A model generated the notes under the pieces. It was not told the DNA's origin. It saw nothing but the letters and a program-made list of their open reading frames with translations, and did no database searches. From Candidatus Omnitrophota bacterium (lineage in GTDB: Bacteria; Ratteibacteria; UBA8468; B48-G9; DTJG01): a DNA stretch of 39,076 nt. Both the position numbers and the translations under genes were made by a program. Location: NCBI GenBank assembly GCA_023484085.1, contig JAMDAS010000024.1:1-39076 (forward strand). The letters run 5' to 3'. Below, piece by piece: positions 1 through 8,605 of the stretch (the stretch's first letter is position 1; every line of letters starts with the position of its first letter).

Positions 1-819
1 GGCGGGGTTTAATCTGTTTTTTAAGGGTGTTTCTATATGTATTATTTCTTTTTTCAGGGTATTGGAAAACTCCTGAATGTCAACATCAAGGAAAGTAACG
101 TCTTCTTTAAAGGATTTTGCTCTTGCTATAATATTTCCATTTTCGTCAGCAACAAAACTCTGGCCGTCAAATACGAGTTCATCCTGTCCGCCAACAAGAT
201 TAATGTAGGCAATTTTTATCTTGTTTTTTATAGCCTGCTTTGATACGATCTCTTCTCTTTCATGAATTTTACCCATATGGTATGGGGAGGCATTTATGTT
301 GAAGACAAGATTTGAACCGAGTTTGACTTCATTAATAATCGGGCTCGTATCAAGGTGCCAGATGTCTTCACATATACTTATGCTAAATGGAATATTATGC
401 CCATTTTTATTTAGCAGGAATACCGGGGTTTTTCTTCCTGCTTTAAAATATCTCTTTTCATCAAACACGCCGTAATTCGGTAAAAACGTCTTGTGGTAAA
501 CCCCGATAATTTTTTGAGCGCAGATTACAGCGGCTGCATTGTATAGTTTATTCCCGGACTTATCAACAAAACCGAGGATTGCAACAATGTCATCTATGCT
601 ATTTTTGATATGTTCTATTTCCTGAAGGTTTGCGTCCACAAACTGTTCTTTTAAAAGGAGGTCTTCAGGAGGGTATCCTGTAATAGCAAGCTCCGGAAAA
701 ACCACTATATCTGCACCCATCTCTCTGGATTGTTTTATGGATTTAAGAATTTTTTCCCCATTTCCTTTGATATCCCCTACAGTGCAGTTGATCTGGACAG
801 ATGCAATCCTGATTATCAT
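1..819 (-). CDS. nadE: Glutamine-dependent NAD+ synthase, N-terminal glutaminase domain (partial)
   Basis: This gene starts at an ATG (complement of 817-819) and stays open for 273 codons to the left edge, so it is cut by the window. The protein begins MIIRIASVQIN and is a carbon-nitrogen hydrolase (nitrilase) domain, with the three expected catalytic residues visible: Glu43 in FPELAITGYPPEDLL, Lys110 in YHKTFLPNYGVFDE and Cys150 in SICEDIW. The PPEDLL and PNYGVFDE signatures are those of the glutaminase half of NadE, which releases ammonia from glutamine for amidation of deamido-NAD+. The ATP-dependent synthetase half should follow beyond the edge and cannot be seen. It is the last visible gene of the minus-strand run starting near 14.6 kb; a hairpin repeat separates it from the glycosylase gene. 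A stand-alone nitrilase is the alternative but fits the motifs less well. Confidence 0.88.
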   Translation of the reverse strand, partial: MIIRIASVQINCTVGDIKGNGEKILKSIKQSREMGADIVVFPELAITGYPPEDLLLKEQFVDANLQEIEHIKNSIDDIVAILGFVDKSGNKLYNAAAVICAQKIIGVYHKTFLPNYGVFDEKRYFKAGRKTPVFLLNKNGHNIPFSISICEDIWHLDTSPIINEVKLGSNLVFNINASPYHMGKIHEREEIVSKQAIKNKIKIAYINLVGGQDELVFDGQSFVADENGNIIARAKSFKEDVTFLDVDIQEFSNTLKKEIIHIETPLKNRLNPA

Positions 820-851
820 ATTATTTTGATCTCATAATTATATGGAAGAGA

Positions 852-925
852 TAAGTTATGGATTGTTCTTTCCTGCTTTGTAAAAACGTTCTTTCAAACA
901 AATCCTCAAAGACAATCCAAACTTA
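852..925. repeat. 74-nt hairpin repeat, copy A
   Basis: This intergenic palindromic element lies between the glycosylase and NAD+ synthase genes. Its outer arms are TAAGTTaTGGATTG and CAATCCAAACTTA (13 pairs with a one-base bulge). Inner arms CTTTGT/ACAAAG are largely kept here, and the loop is A/T-rich. It is about 85-90% identical by eye to the copies at 17160, 18239 and 24408 and has the same length. The bulged base is A here and C in the others. The downstream tail (AAAAAATAAACTCCAACTTATT) resembles that after copy C. Confidence 0.8.
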
Positions 926-955
926 TCCTTAAAAAATAAACTCCAACTTATTATT

Positions 956-1582
956 TTATTTGAAGACTTCTCCGGTTTGGATAGACCAGAAAAGAAGGTC
1001 CAAGTGTTCTATCGGTATTTTTATTTCTTTTGAAAAGGCAAGCATCTTTTTTTCAATGTCAAGATATATTTTTTTTGTAAGAGTTGTTGGTATATGTGGT
1101 ATCACCTTATATTTCAGCAGATTTTTAAGGATATGCCTGTCAAGAATTGCAAGGGTTTTTCCCAGTCCTACGTTTCTTAAAAAATGGCTTGCTTCCTTAT
1201 ATCCCAAACCCTTTACATTACGAACGAGCTCTTCCCTGCTCAAGACAGGGTCGTTTGAATCATTCAGAAGTTTCATTATTCCAGGGAAAGATTTTTTGGC
1301 ATTTATAATATAGAAAGACTTGTTTTTGTGAAATCTGACTCCTGTAAGACATTTTTGGATTTCATCTGCTGTCCCGTTAAAAAGGAGTTCTTTTTTTTTA
1401 AGTGTAGTAATGGCATCCCAGCATTTTTTTGCTTTTGATTGCGGTGTAAGAAGGCAGAAACACATTTCAGTGAAGACCTTTTTTTCATCTTTTATGTTTA
1501 TTTCTTCAAAATTCCTGACCCGGGATAAAATCTCTTTTTTTCTATCTTTATATAATTTTTTAAGACTAAATATTTCTTTCAT
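956..1582 (-). CDS. N-glycosylase/DNA lyase, Ogg2 (archaeal-type 8-oxoguanine) family
   Basis: This is a 208-aa helix-hairpin-helix base-excision repair enzyme that would remove 8-oxoguanine and cleave the abasic site. Seen: the LLTPQSKA and GVRFHKNKSFYI segments typical of the family, then the HhH-GPD core VKGLGYKEASHFLRNVG followed by LAILDRHIL. Counting from the ATG at 1582, the Schiff-base lysine of GYKEASHF is Lys129 and the catalytic aspartate of ILDRH is Asp148, matching known Ogg2 enzymes in position. A TTG 21 bases upstream (1603) would add seven residues and overlap the preceding gene; I prefer the ATG because the length then equals the usual ~207 aa and it begins just after the upstream stop. 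Ogg2 is mainly archaeal with scattered thermophilic bacterial members. It is probably cotranscribed with the radical SAM gene. Confidence 0.88.
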   Translation of the reverse strand: MKEIFSLKKLYKDRKKEILSRVRNFEEINIKDEKKVFTEMCFCLLTPQSKAKKCWDAITTLKKKELLFNGTADEIQKCLTGVRFHKNKSFYIINAKKSFPGIMKLLNDSNDPVLSREELVRNVKGLGYKEASHFLRNVGLGKTLAILDRHILKNLLKYKVIPHIPTTLTKKIYLDIEKKMLAFSKEIKIPIEHLDLLFWSIQTGEVFK

Positions 1583-1583
1583 T

Positions 1584-2591
1584 TTATTTAAATATACCTG
1601 CAATTGGATGACCGCATCCTGGGCAATTGTTATCTTTTATGTTTTTTTCAAGTATCATATAGCCCAATCTTTTTATAACCGGCGTGGAACATTTGGGACA
1701 GAACGTATTTTCACCATTATTCCCGGGTATATTACCTGTATAAACATGTTTAAACCCATATTTTAATGCCTTTTCCCTGAATTTGTGAATTATTTCCACT
1801 CCTGTAGGATAATGTTCTGACATTCTGAATACTGGAAAAAACCGGGAAAAATGCCATGGTATCTGAGGGTCTATATTATAAAGATTTTCTGCCATAAGTT
1901 CAAATGTTTCATTATCATCATTATAGTCCTGTATAATAAGGGTTGTAACCTCAACCCATATTCCCAGTTCCTTCATTCGTTTTATAGTATTTATAACAGG
2001 CTGAAAATGCGCCTTGCATAGTTTCCTGTAAAAGATTTCATTCCCTTTCAGGTCAACGTTTGCAGCATCTAAATAAGGGGCAATCATATCAAGTGCTTCA
2101 GGGCTCATGTATCCATTTGTAACAAAACAATTTTTGATGCCTTTTTCTTTTGCTGATTTAGATATATCATAAGCCATCTCAAAAAATATTGTCGGTTCTG
2201 TGTATGTGTAGGATATACTTTCACACTTATATTTTAAGGCTCTATCTATTATCCGGGTTATATCTACTTCAGAAGTTTTGAATTCATAACCCATTCCCGG
2301 TGCCTGTGATATTTCATAATTCTGACAGAAACCACACTGGAAATTACATCCTACAGCAGCAATGGAATAAGAAGAACTCCCCGGTAAAAAGTGATAGAAT
2401 GGTTTTTTTTCAATAGGGTCCACGTTTTCAGCAACGGGTTTTTCATATACAAGTGTAAATAATTCACCGCACTTGTTAACTCTTACTCCGCAAATGCCTT
2501 TACTCCCGGGGCCTATTACGCAAAAATGATTACATAGATTACATTGAACGATATTGTTATCCTTTTTTTTATATAGATAGGCCGGGTGCAT
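1584..2591 (-). CDS. amrS: AmmeMemoRadiSam system radical SAM enzyme
   Basis: This 335-aa radical SAM protein has the cluster-binding motif GCNFQCGFCQN (Cys82, Cys86, Cys89), preceded by an N-terminal cysteine set (CNLCNHFC, Cys17-Cys24, and GICG near 34) and by the VYEKPVAENVDPIEKKPFYHFLPG stretch, both characteristic of the AmrS branch of pyruvate-formate-lyase-activase-like proteins. It ends with a zinc-ribbon-like pair, CPKC (298-301) and CPGC (323-326). In other genomes this family co-occurs with AmmeMemoRadiSam proteins A and B, which are not in this window; the reaction is not settled. It starts five bases after the PDZ gene's stop and is followed immediately by the glycosylase gene, so it is part of the same transcript. 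Family confidence is high and function is unknown. Confidence 0.88.
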   Translation of the reverse strand: MHPAYLYKKKDNNIVQCNLCNHFCVIGPGSKGICGVRVNKCGELFTLVYEKPVAENVDPIEKKPFYHFLPGSSSYSIAAVGCNFQCGFCQNYEISQAPGMGYEFKTSEVDITRIIDRALKYKCESISYTYTEPTIFFEMAYDISKSAKEKGIKNCFVTNGYMSPEALDMIAPYLDAANVDLKGNEIFYRKLCKAHFQPVINTIKRMKELGIWVEVTTLIIQDYNDDNETFELMAENLYNIDPQIPWHFSRFFPVFRMSEHYPTGVEIIHKFREKALKYGFKHVYTGNIPGNNGENTFCPKCSTPVIKRLGYMILEKNIKDNNCPGCGHPIAGIFK

Positions 2592-2596
2592 ATTTT

Positions 2597-3421
2597 TTAT
2601 TGAAGATGATACGTTAGAATTACGGGCTGATTATCCCTTAAAACCTGGACAGTTACTACACTTTGATGTGTTTGCATGATATTATTATATACGTGAAATG
2701 CCGTGGCAAGACTGTTAATTTTTACTCCATCCACACTTTGGACAACATCCCCGTTTTGAAGTCCCATTTGAACAGGCAGACTATTGGAGGGAAGATTATT
2801 AACGGAAAATCCTGCAACCTGTCCATTGTTGGCAACCTGCGGGATTAAACTCATGGTACTTAAAAGATTTTTGTCAGATGTTAAATCCTTGAGAGCATTA
2901 TCCGTATTAACATATCTGACAGGCATTATTTTCCGGGAAGCATGTGATACAAGATTATCAAGATTTACCCTGTGTGAATTTGAATTAAGAATATTAACAG
3001 GGGCTGCGTAAGATAAAGCCGTATTCTGTGAAGATATCCCATTATTCATACTAATCATTACCTGCTGATTATTATACCGGAATGTTACGGAATGTTTTTT
3101 TATTTTTAAAATTTCCGCATTTCCAACTGTGTCCTTCTGCGAATAAATGTTTTCCTGATTATTTTCAAGATTTTTGATTATTACCTTTGAATTTTTATCG
3201 GAAGAGTATAATATTCCCATAATCGTTATAACAGTATTAAGAGACGGTGGAGGAGGAACATTTTTAAGGATAGACGTAACAGCTGACGGTGGCGGTGGTG
3301 GAGGAGGAGGCTGTTGAGAAAAAATATTGCTTTTCAGTATGTCTGAATAATTATTTTCTGCAAATGAAAACCCTGTAATGAATAATAAAATAAAACCCAA
3401 AAATAATACTTTATTTTTCAT
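2597..3421 (-). CDS. Secreted PDZ-domain protein, GspC-like (type II secretion-like)
   Basis: About 274 aa counted from the ATG at 3421; a TTG at 3445 would place eight residues before the signal peptide, so the ATG is preferred. The N-terminus MKNKVLFLGFILLFITGFSFA is a signal peptide or signal anchor. A run of eight prolines follows near residue 37, then an HR-like beta domain (ITIMGILYSSDKNSKVIIKN, with QKDTVGNAEILKIKKHSVTFRY), an Asn/Ser-rich linker and a C-terminal PDZ domain (VQMGLQNGDVVQSVDGVKIN). That order (inner-membrane anchor, Pro-rich linker, HR, PDZ) is that of GspC, the type II secretion component linking inner membrane to secretin. Alternatives are another PDZ periplasmic adaptor. 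It follows the two giant surface proteins, which suggests a role in their export, though no other secretion gene of that class is nearby. Confidence 0.7.
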   Translation of the reverse strand: MKNKVLFLGFILLFITGFSFAENNYSDILKSNIFSQQPPPPPPPPSAVTSILKNVPPPPSLNTVITIMGILYSSDKNSKVIIKNLENNQENIYSQKDTVGNAEILKIKKHSVTFRYNNQQVMISMNNGISSQNTALSYAAPVNILNSNSHRVNLDNLVSHASRKIMPVRYVNTDNALKDLTSDKNLLSTMSLIPQVANNGQVAGFSVNNLPSNSLPVQMGLQNGDVVQSVDGVKINSLATAFHVYNNIMQTHQSVVTVQVLRDNQPVILTYHLQ

Positions 3422-3531
3422 ATTATTAATGAAACAATAATTCAAATATAGTAGAAGGCATATTTTCTCCGATGTATATATTTTTGTTATTTATATTATA
3501 TCAGAATCGGGAGTATTAAGCAAATTAAAGT

Positions 3532-6500
3532 CTACCTGTCGTATTTTTTTCTTTTAAGCAATTTAAACAAGAGCAGGATTAGAGATAGTAATACTACTAA
3601 AGGTCCAACCGGAGTTCCCCCCCCTCCACTGGATGAAGATACAGGAAGATTACCAAAAATGTTTCCGCTTGAATAGTTCTGCCCATTGGATGATGTTGCG
3701 TAGAGGGAAAATCCTGGATGTCCTGTGCTGGATGAATTTAGTGCAATCACTCTTGCATACCATGTTCCACCAGAGGAAACAGATACTATTTGTGACATTG
3801 TTCCTGTTGTGGTAGTCCCTGGTACTACAATAATAGTATCTGGATTAGCAATATCAGAAGGTACAGAGTTCCATGCTTCTATATAATAAGCAGTTTCTGT
3901 TGTTGTATTATCATTCCATGTTACAGTAAATCCATTAACACCTGGTAAAAATGTTAAATTTGTAGGATTCTGTCCTGATGGAAATGCAGAAGGTGTTGCT
4001 TCTGCTACATTTGAAGTTTCAGAGTTAGTCTGGTTAAAAGCTATTACCTGGTAATAATAAGGCCTGCCATCACAAAAATATCCTGAACCAAGATAATTTC
4101 CTGTAGAAACATCTATACCTGAATCAACAAAAGAATTATCAGTTGATGGAATTGCAGCGATTGTGGTAAAAGAAGGATTTGGATTTGACGGTGTTGGATG
4201 ATTTCTCTGTATATAAATCCCTTTAGCAGCTAATGGATTACTTGCATTTGTCCACTGAAGTGTGACTTCATTTTGTCCTGGAATAGCATTGAGTCCTACT
4301 GGTGCCTGTAAAATAGCAGTTGTAGTTATTGCTGTATTGGACCATTGAGAATATTGTATTGGACTTCCATTTTTAAATGCTCTTATCATATAAACATAAG
4401 TTGTATTCGCTGATACTGTTGTATCTGTCCAATTTAGTACTTGTCCAACTTGAAAGGTTGTTGTATCTGTATATGTATTACCTGATAAAATATATCTTTG
4501 AATCTGAAATCCTGTTTCACTTGTTCCAGTATACTGCCAGTTTAAATTAACCTGCCATGTGCTTCCCACAATCTGTGAACTTGCAGTTAAATTGGAAGGA
4601 GCAACAAGTCCACTGGGAGGTGGTCCAGATGATGGTGTGGCATAAGCATTTCCATATAAAGAGTAAGCACTATTTGATGTATAGGTATAGGCAGTATAGT
4701 AATAGGCTTTTCCATTAGTAAGTCCTGTATCTATATAAGACAAAGGGGTTGCTCCATCTACATAAACTATAGTTCCATCACCAATAGATTGCCCTACTGT
4801 GTATGTTGTTCCATTTGTGGGCTGGGACGTTGGATAACCTCCTACTTTACGAAGAATTAAAATACCTGTTTGGTTTGGTGGTAAAGTTTGCCAATTTAAT
4901 GTTATCTGGCTATTACCAGGTGTTGCTGTAAATACACCTGTTTGTGTAGGGCTTAAAAGCCAGTTAAAAATAGCTGATAAAACAGCCACCCGGCCATTAC
5001 TTGTTCCTGAAAAATTATTTATTCTTGCAAAATCAAACGGTAGGTACACAAGAGTCCCATTGGTTATAGGATTATAATATGTAAGTCCTGCTCCATCAGA
5101 AGATTGAGGTGCCCCAGGACCTGACGCACTGCCCGTTTCATAAAGAAAACAGAGAGATGCTCCTCCTTGAGGGTCTATTTCTTCAGGAAAATTTGATAAC
5201 TGAGAACTTGGGTCTAATGCTCCATCCGGATTAATAGTTTGAATATTATTTAATGTTTTACTTAAAGGGTTTGTTGAGATACCTGCTATATCATAAAGGG
5301 CAATATCATCTTGAATTTTATTCGCCATAAGAGTATTTGTATAAAATTGCGAACTTCCTATGTCATGGCCTATATTCTGTCCTATAACAAGAAGTTTTCC
5401 TCCTTCACTCAAAAAACTATCTACAGCAATTTGGTCAGAAGGGGAAAATGTATCATTATTGTTTTTCCCTGTAACCCATATAACCATTTTTTGATTTCCA
5501 TCAGAACCTTTGCCAAGATAAGATTTTAATGCCTCCCATGTAATTCCTCCATATTTATTTATCCCTGGTGTTTTTAAATAGGTTTGTCCTCCCCCTGATT
5601 GAGATTGTCCATTATATTGAATATTATTACCATCATACAGATTAATCACATTCCAAATAGTTGTATTAGTATTGTTATAGCCTAAATTGCCAAGAGCTTG
5701 ATATATGGCTGATATATACCAAATTCTGCTATCATAACAGGTATATGTATTATCAGTATTTGGATTTTCATATAAATAAACAAGATAAGGAGTATATGGT
5801 TCAAAAGGGGTAGAAGAAGGTTGATAATAAACAGGAAATGCACTAGAGTTTGTTATTGGATAAAGATTGTAGTTTGTATTGTCAGGACTATTAGAAGCAT
5901 TAGGATTTTGTGATTCTGTATAGAAATCTATAAGAGGATATCTATCTGCCCATCTAAACTGGTCATTAAGAACTAAAAGAACATCACTGGAAAAAGGATA
6001 TGTAAATTGATTATCTACATCAATATACATTCTGGTTTCTTTAGGGAGGTTGCTGGCGCTATTATTAGCAACACGCACAAAATAAAGCCCAGGGCCATTA
6101 CTGCCGGGTCCTGTATCTGTGCTGCCAAAATTTACAGTGTAAGTGCCAGTGCCACCGGATAATGGAAAATTTGTATTTTCACCAGGGTTGGAATCATTTA
6201 GACTGTATCGGGTATCAATAAAATCAGTCGTAAGTGATGATACAACTGCTGTATCTGTTATAGTAGAGCTTACTTTAAATGGATTGATATTGACATTAGA
6301 ACCACCCGGAATTGCATAAACCGGAATATTCAGGGAATCATATTGTAAGGCCGAAGAAGAGGTGGGATTTCCTGGATTTAAAGCCTGTATTTGTGGAGGG
6401 GATATTACTGTGGAAGAAATTTGTTGAGAAGGAATATATAGGGCAGGGTCTCCAAAAAATTCACATTCTACTATTGTTATATAATCATCTACAGACCATG

Positions 6501-8022
6501 TCGGTGAATTTATATTATAAAAATCGTCCAGTGCACTTGCATAAATAGTTCCTAAGTTTGTTTGTGCTGAAGAATTATTAGGATTAGATGTTGCCCGATG
6601 ATAATATTTTGCAAATTCTTCCATAAATTGAGGAAAATTTTTTTGATCTAAGTGTAAAATTCCATTAATAAAATAAAAATTTGGAAGAGTAAAAGGGATT
6701 TGTCTATCTGGTCCAATAAATGCTATTGCTCCACCAGAAGAAAGAAGAGATGATTTACCAAGAGAATTTCCAGATGTGTAATATAATGTATCAAAAGCAG
6801 TATTGTCATCTCCTGAAGAAATGATAACAGGAAGATTATAATTATCAGAAGGATAAGATTGAAAATCAGTTGTATTAATATTTGAACCATCATCAAAATA
6901 AAAATCATCAGGGTCTCCATTTCCTGAAAGTCCTGAAAGGTCATTATAATTTCCACTACCAATAAGATATACAAAACCATTATTTCCTGTAGAAAGTAAA
7001 GTATTTACATTAGTAGATGTAAAATATTGAGGGCTGTTTTGCGGATTTGTCAAAAAATATTTGCTGACATTCATCCCTGAAAGATAACTTTTATTATTAT
7101 AACCACCTTCTGTTGTACTATCCACAGCATTTATAATATTTAAGGCATCCATTTCACCCCAATATATGCGAGGAGTAGGAATTGGCGGTTCAGATTGACT
7201 AGATATACCCCTTATTTGACTGGAATAATTATAGATAGTATTCTGTCCTCCACCTGCAAAGGCAACATTTTTAAACCAGTTCCAGCTGTTTGCAGAATTT
7301 GCATTGTTATACCAATTTTGAATTTTAGTAATTATAGTATTTGCTTCATTGGTATTATTTACTGGGATTCTTGATATAGCATATTGGGGTGCAATACTTA
7401 TTAATCCAGATTGACCTGCACAAGCATAAATAAGGTCTGTAGGATACCAATTATGATGGTTTGAGCCAGTCTGTGTAGTACAATTAATTATATTTTGATT
7501 AGTTGGCACTAAAACATAATCTGCAGGTGGAATAGAAGCGGAATTTCCAAATAAAATAATATCCTGCATTAAAGGAGCTGACACAAATGCTGGCTGATAA
7601 TCCAGAGCATTTGAAAGGTCTAAAATAAATGAAAGTATTTGCCGGGCTAAATGGTGTTCAAGCCAAGGAGGTTTAACAGTATTAGTCCACCAATCTCCAG
7701 CACCGCTTGGATTAAAAGGATTAAGAACATCAGGATTTGCCAGAGGAGGTTCATTAGGTTTTCCATATAAATTCAACCAGTTAGAAACCGTAGGGTCGTT
7801 AAGAAAATATATTGCTGTTTGCATAGGAGTTCCAATAGGATTCGTCATACTTTCTTCAAAAGTTGCCAACTGTTCTGCCTGGGCGGTATATTGGGTAGTT
7901 GTTAAAATTATACATGAGGCATCAGTAAAAGTAGGATCTATTTCATAGGCAAAAAGAGTTTTAACCCACAAACAAAAAACTGCAAAAACAGCAAAAAGCA
8001 GAATAGAGATTTTTTTTATCAT
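3532..8022 (-). CDS. Gingipain-like (C25) secreted protein, apparently catalytically dead, with Fn3 domains and C-terminal sorting tail
   Basis: About 1496 aa. The start chosen is the ATG at 8022, which has AGGAAA upstream and lies just past the propeptide stop; an ATG at 8037 is also open. Residues 1-25 form a signal peptide. A peptidase C25-like region (about 30-540) includes DIILFGNSASIPPADYV and ISRIPVNNTNEANTIITKI, as in gingipains. The expected GHG reads GSG (Ser356), and the expected SSACxTGxFD reads SSGDDNTAFD with no Cys (402-411), so both catalytic residues appear lost. A GATase/Rossmann-like domain (~690-1030, MVIWVTG, GGKLLVIGQNIG) follows, then four Fn3-like domains (~1035-1440) and a tail GGGGTPVGPL, a hydrophobic helix and KRKK. 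The last ~250 residues are near-duplicated in the neighbouring 1493-aa protein. It is presumably exported and surface-anchored. The C25 assignment is motif-based. Confidence 0.72.
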   Translation of the reverse strand: MIKKISILLFAVFAVFCLWVKTLFAYEIDPTFTDASCIILTTTQYTAQAEQLATFEESMTNPIGTPMQTAIYFLNDPTVSNWLNLYGKPNEPPLANPDVLNPFNPSGAGDWWTNTVKPPWLEHHLARQILSFILDLSNALDYQPAFVSAPLMQDIILFGNSASIPPADYVLVPTNQNIINCTTQTGSNHHNWYPTDLIYACAGQSGLISIAPQYAISRIPVNNTNEANTIITKIQNWYNNANSANSWNWFKNVAFAGGGQNTIYNYSSQIRGISSQSEPPIPTPRIYWGEMDALNIINAVDSTTEGGYNNKSYLSGMNVSKYFLTNPQNSPQYFTSTNVNTLLSTGNNGFVYLIGSGNYNDLSGLSGNGDPDDFYFDDGSNINTTDFQSYPSDNYNLPVIISSGDDNTAFDTLYYTSGNSLGKSSLLSSGGAIAFIGPDRQIPFTLPNFYFINGILHLDQKNFPQFMEEFAKYYHRATSNPNNSSAQTNLGTIYASALDDFYNINSPTWSVDDYITIVECEFFGDPALYIPSQQISSTVISPPQIQALNPGNPTSSSALQYDSLNIPVYAIPGGSNVNINPFKVSSTITDTAVVSSLTTDFIDTRYSLNDSNPGENTNFPLSGGTGTYTVNFGSTDTGPGSNGPGLYFVRVANNSASNLPKETRMYIDVDNQFTYPFSSDVLLVLNDQFRWADRYPLIDFYTESQNPNASNSPDNTNYNLYPITNSSAFPVYYQPSSTPFEPYTPYLVYLYENPNTDNTYTCYDSRIWYISAIYQALGNLGYNNTNTTIWNVINLYDGNNIQYNGQSQSGGGQTYLKTPGINKYGGITWEALKSYLGKGSDGNQKMVIWVTGKNNNDTFSPSDQIAVDSFLSEGGKLLVIGQNIGHDIGSSQFYTNTLMANKIQDDIALYDIAGISTNPLSKTLNNIQTINPDGALDPSSQLSNFPEEIDPQGGASLCFLYETGSASGPGAPQSSDGAGLTYYNPITNGTLVYLPFDFARINNFSGTSNGRVAVLSAIFNWLLSPTQTGVFTATPGNSQITLNWQTLPPNQTGILILRKVGGYPTSQPTNGTTYTVGQSIGDGTIVYVDGATPLSYIDTGLTNGKAYYYTAYTYTSNSAYSLYGNAYATPSSGPPPSGLVAPSNLTASSQIVGSTWQVNLNWQYTGTSETGFQIQRYILSGNTYTDTTTFQVGQVLNWTDTTVSANTTYVYMIRAFKNGSPIQYSQWSNTAITTTAILQAPVGLNAIPGQNEVTLQWTNASNPLAAKGIYIQRNHPTPSNPNPSFTTIAAIPSTDNSFVDSGIDVSTGNYLGSGYFCDGRPYYYQVIAFNQTNSETSNVAEATPSAFPSGQNPTNLTFLPGVNGFTVTWNDNTTTETAYYIEAWNSVPSDIANPDTIIVVPGTTTTGTMSQIVSVSSGGTWYARVIALNSSSTGHPGFSLYATSSNGQNYSSGNIFGNLPVSSSSGGGGTPVGPLVVLLSLILLLFKLLKRKKYDR

Positions 8023-8026
8023 TTTC

Positions 8027-8605
8027 CTAGTTCCCATAAATATCTATTTCTCCTGAAGTAATCAGTATTACTTTTTTTGTTACCGGATTATACTGCACCG
8101 GATAAATGAATATATATAGGACATTATTATTCATTACAGTAGACTGGGTAAATGCTACAATTTTCCCGGGGAAACAGGAATTATCTGTATATATATTTTT
8201 ATCAGGATTATAAGTCAAACCTTGTGGTTGGGGGGCAATATTAAGCGTATTTTCAATGTCAATATATTTAGCATTTATGATTTTGATTCCTGTAATTTTT
8301 ATGTTAGGTGATAGATTAAGTTCAATAATTTTTACAGGTAAAAGAGGTTGCCCTGGTTTAGCCTGGAGAGTTAAGCCTGTAATATGGATAATGTCATAAT
8401 TGTTTATAGTTTGTCCTAATTCACATTGGCTTTGAGAAATATAAAAATTAATTTTTTGTATATTGCTCCCTGATGTTTGTCCCGATGACATTTGCAGTGA
8501 TTGTCCCGTCTGTAGATTTTTTTCACTTGAAAACATAAGCTGAGAGGCTTGAACATAACTGAACGCAGATAAAATAAAAAAAAGGCTAAAGATTATTTTT
8601 TTCAT
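8027..8605 (-). CDS. Separate C25-type (gingipain) propeptide protein
   Basis: About 192 aa from the ATG at 8605; an in-frame ATG at 8626 adds seven residues. It has a clear signal peptide (MKKIIFSLFFILSAFSYVQA). The body resembles the gingipain propeptide family: YDIIHITGLTLQAKPGQPLLPVKIIELNLS, then a PQPQGL segment and the closing YIFIYPVQYNPVTKKVILITSGEIDIYG. In known C25 proteases this region is fused N-terminal to the peptidase, which it keeps latent or chaperones. Here it stops with TAG at 8027-8029, four bases before the next gene's ATG, and that gene has its own signal peptide. The two would therefore meet after export as separate chains. The start overlaps the end of the upstream surface-protein gene by about 20 bases, which suggests translational coupling. 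Confidence 0.72.
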   Translation of the reverse strand: MKKIIFSLFFILSAFSYVQASQLMFSSEKNLQTGQSLQMSSGQTSGSNIQKINFYISQSQCELGQTINNYDIIHITGLTLQAKPGQPLLPVKIIELNLSPNIKITGIKIINAKYIDIENTLNIAPQPQGLTYNPDKNIYTDNSCFPGKIVAFTQSTVMNNNVLYIFIYPVQYNPVTKKVILITSGEIDIYGN

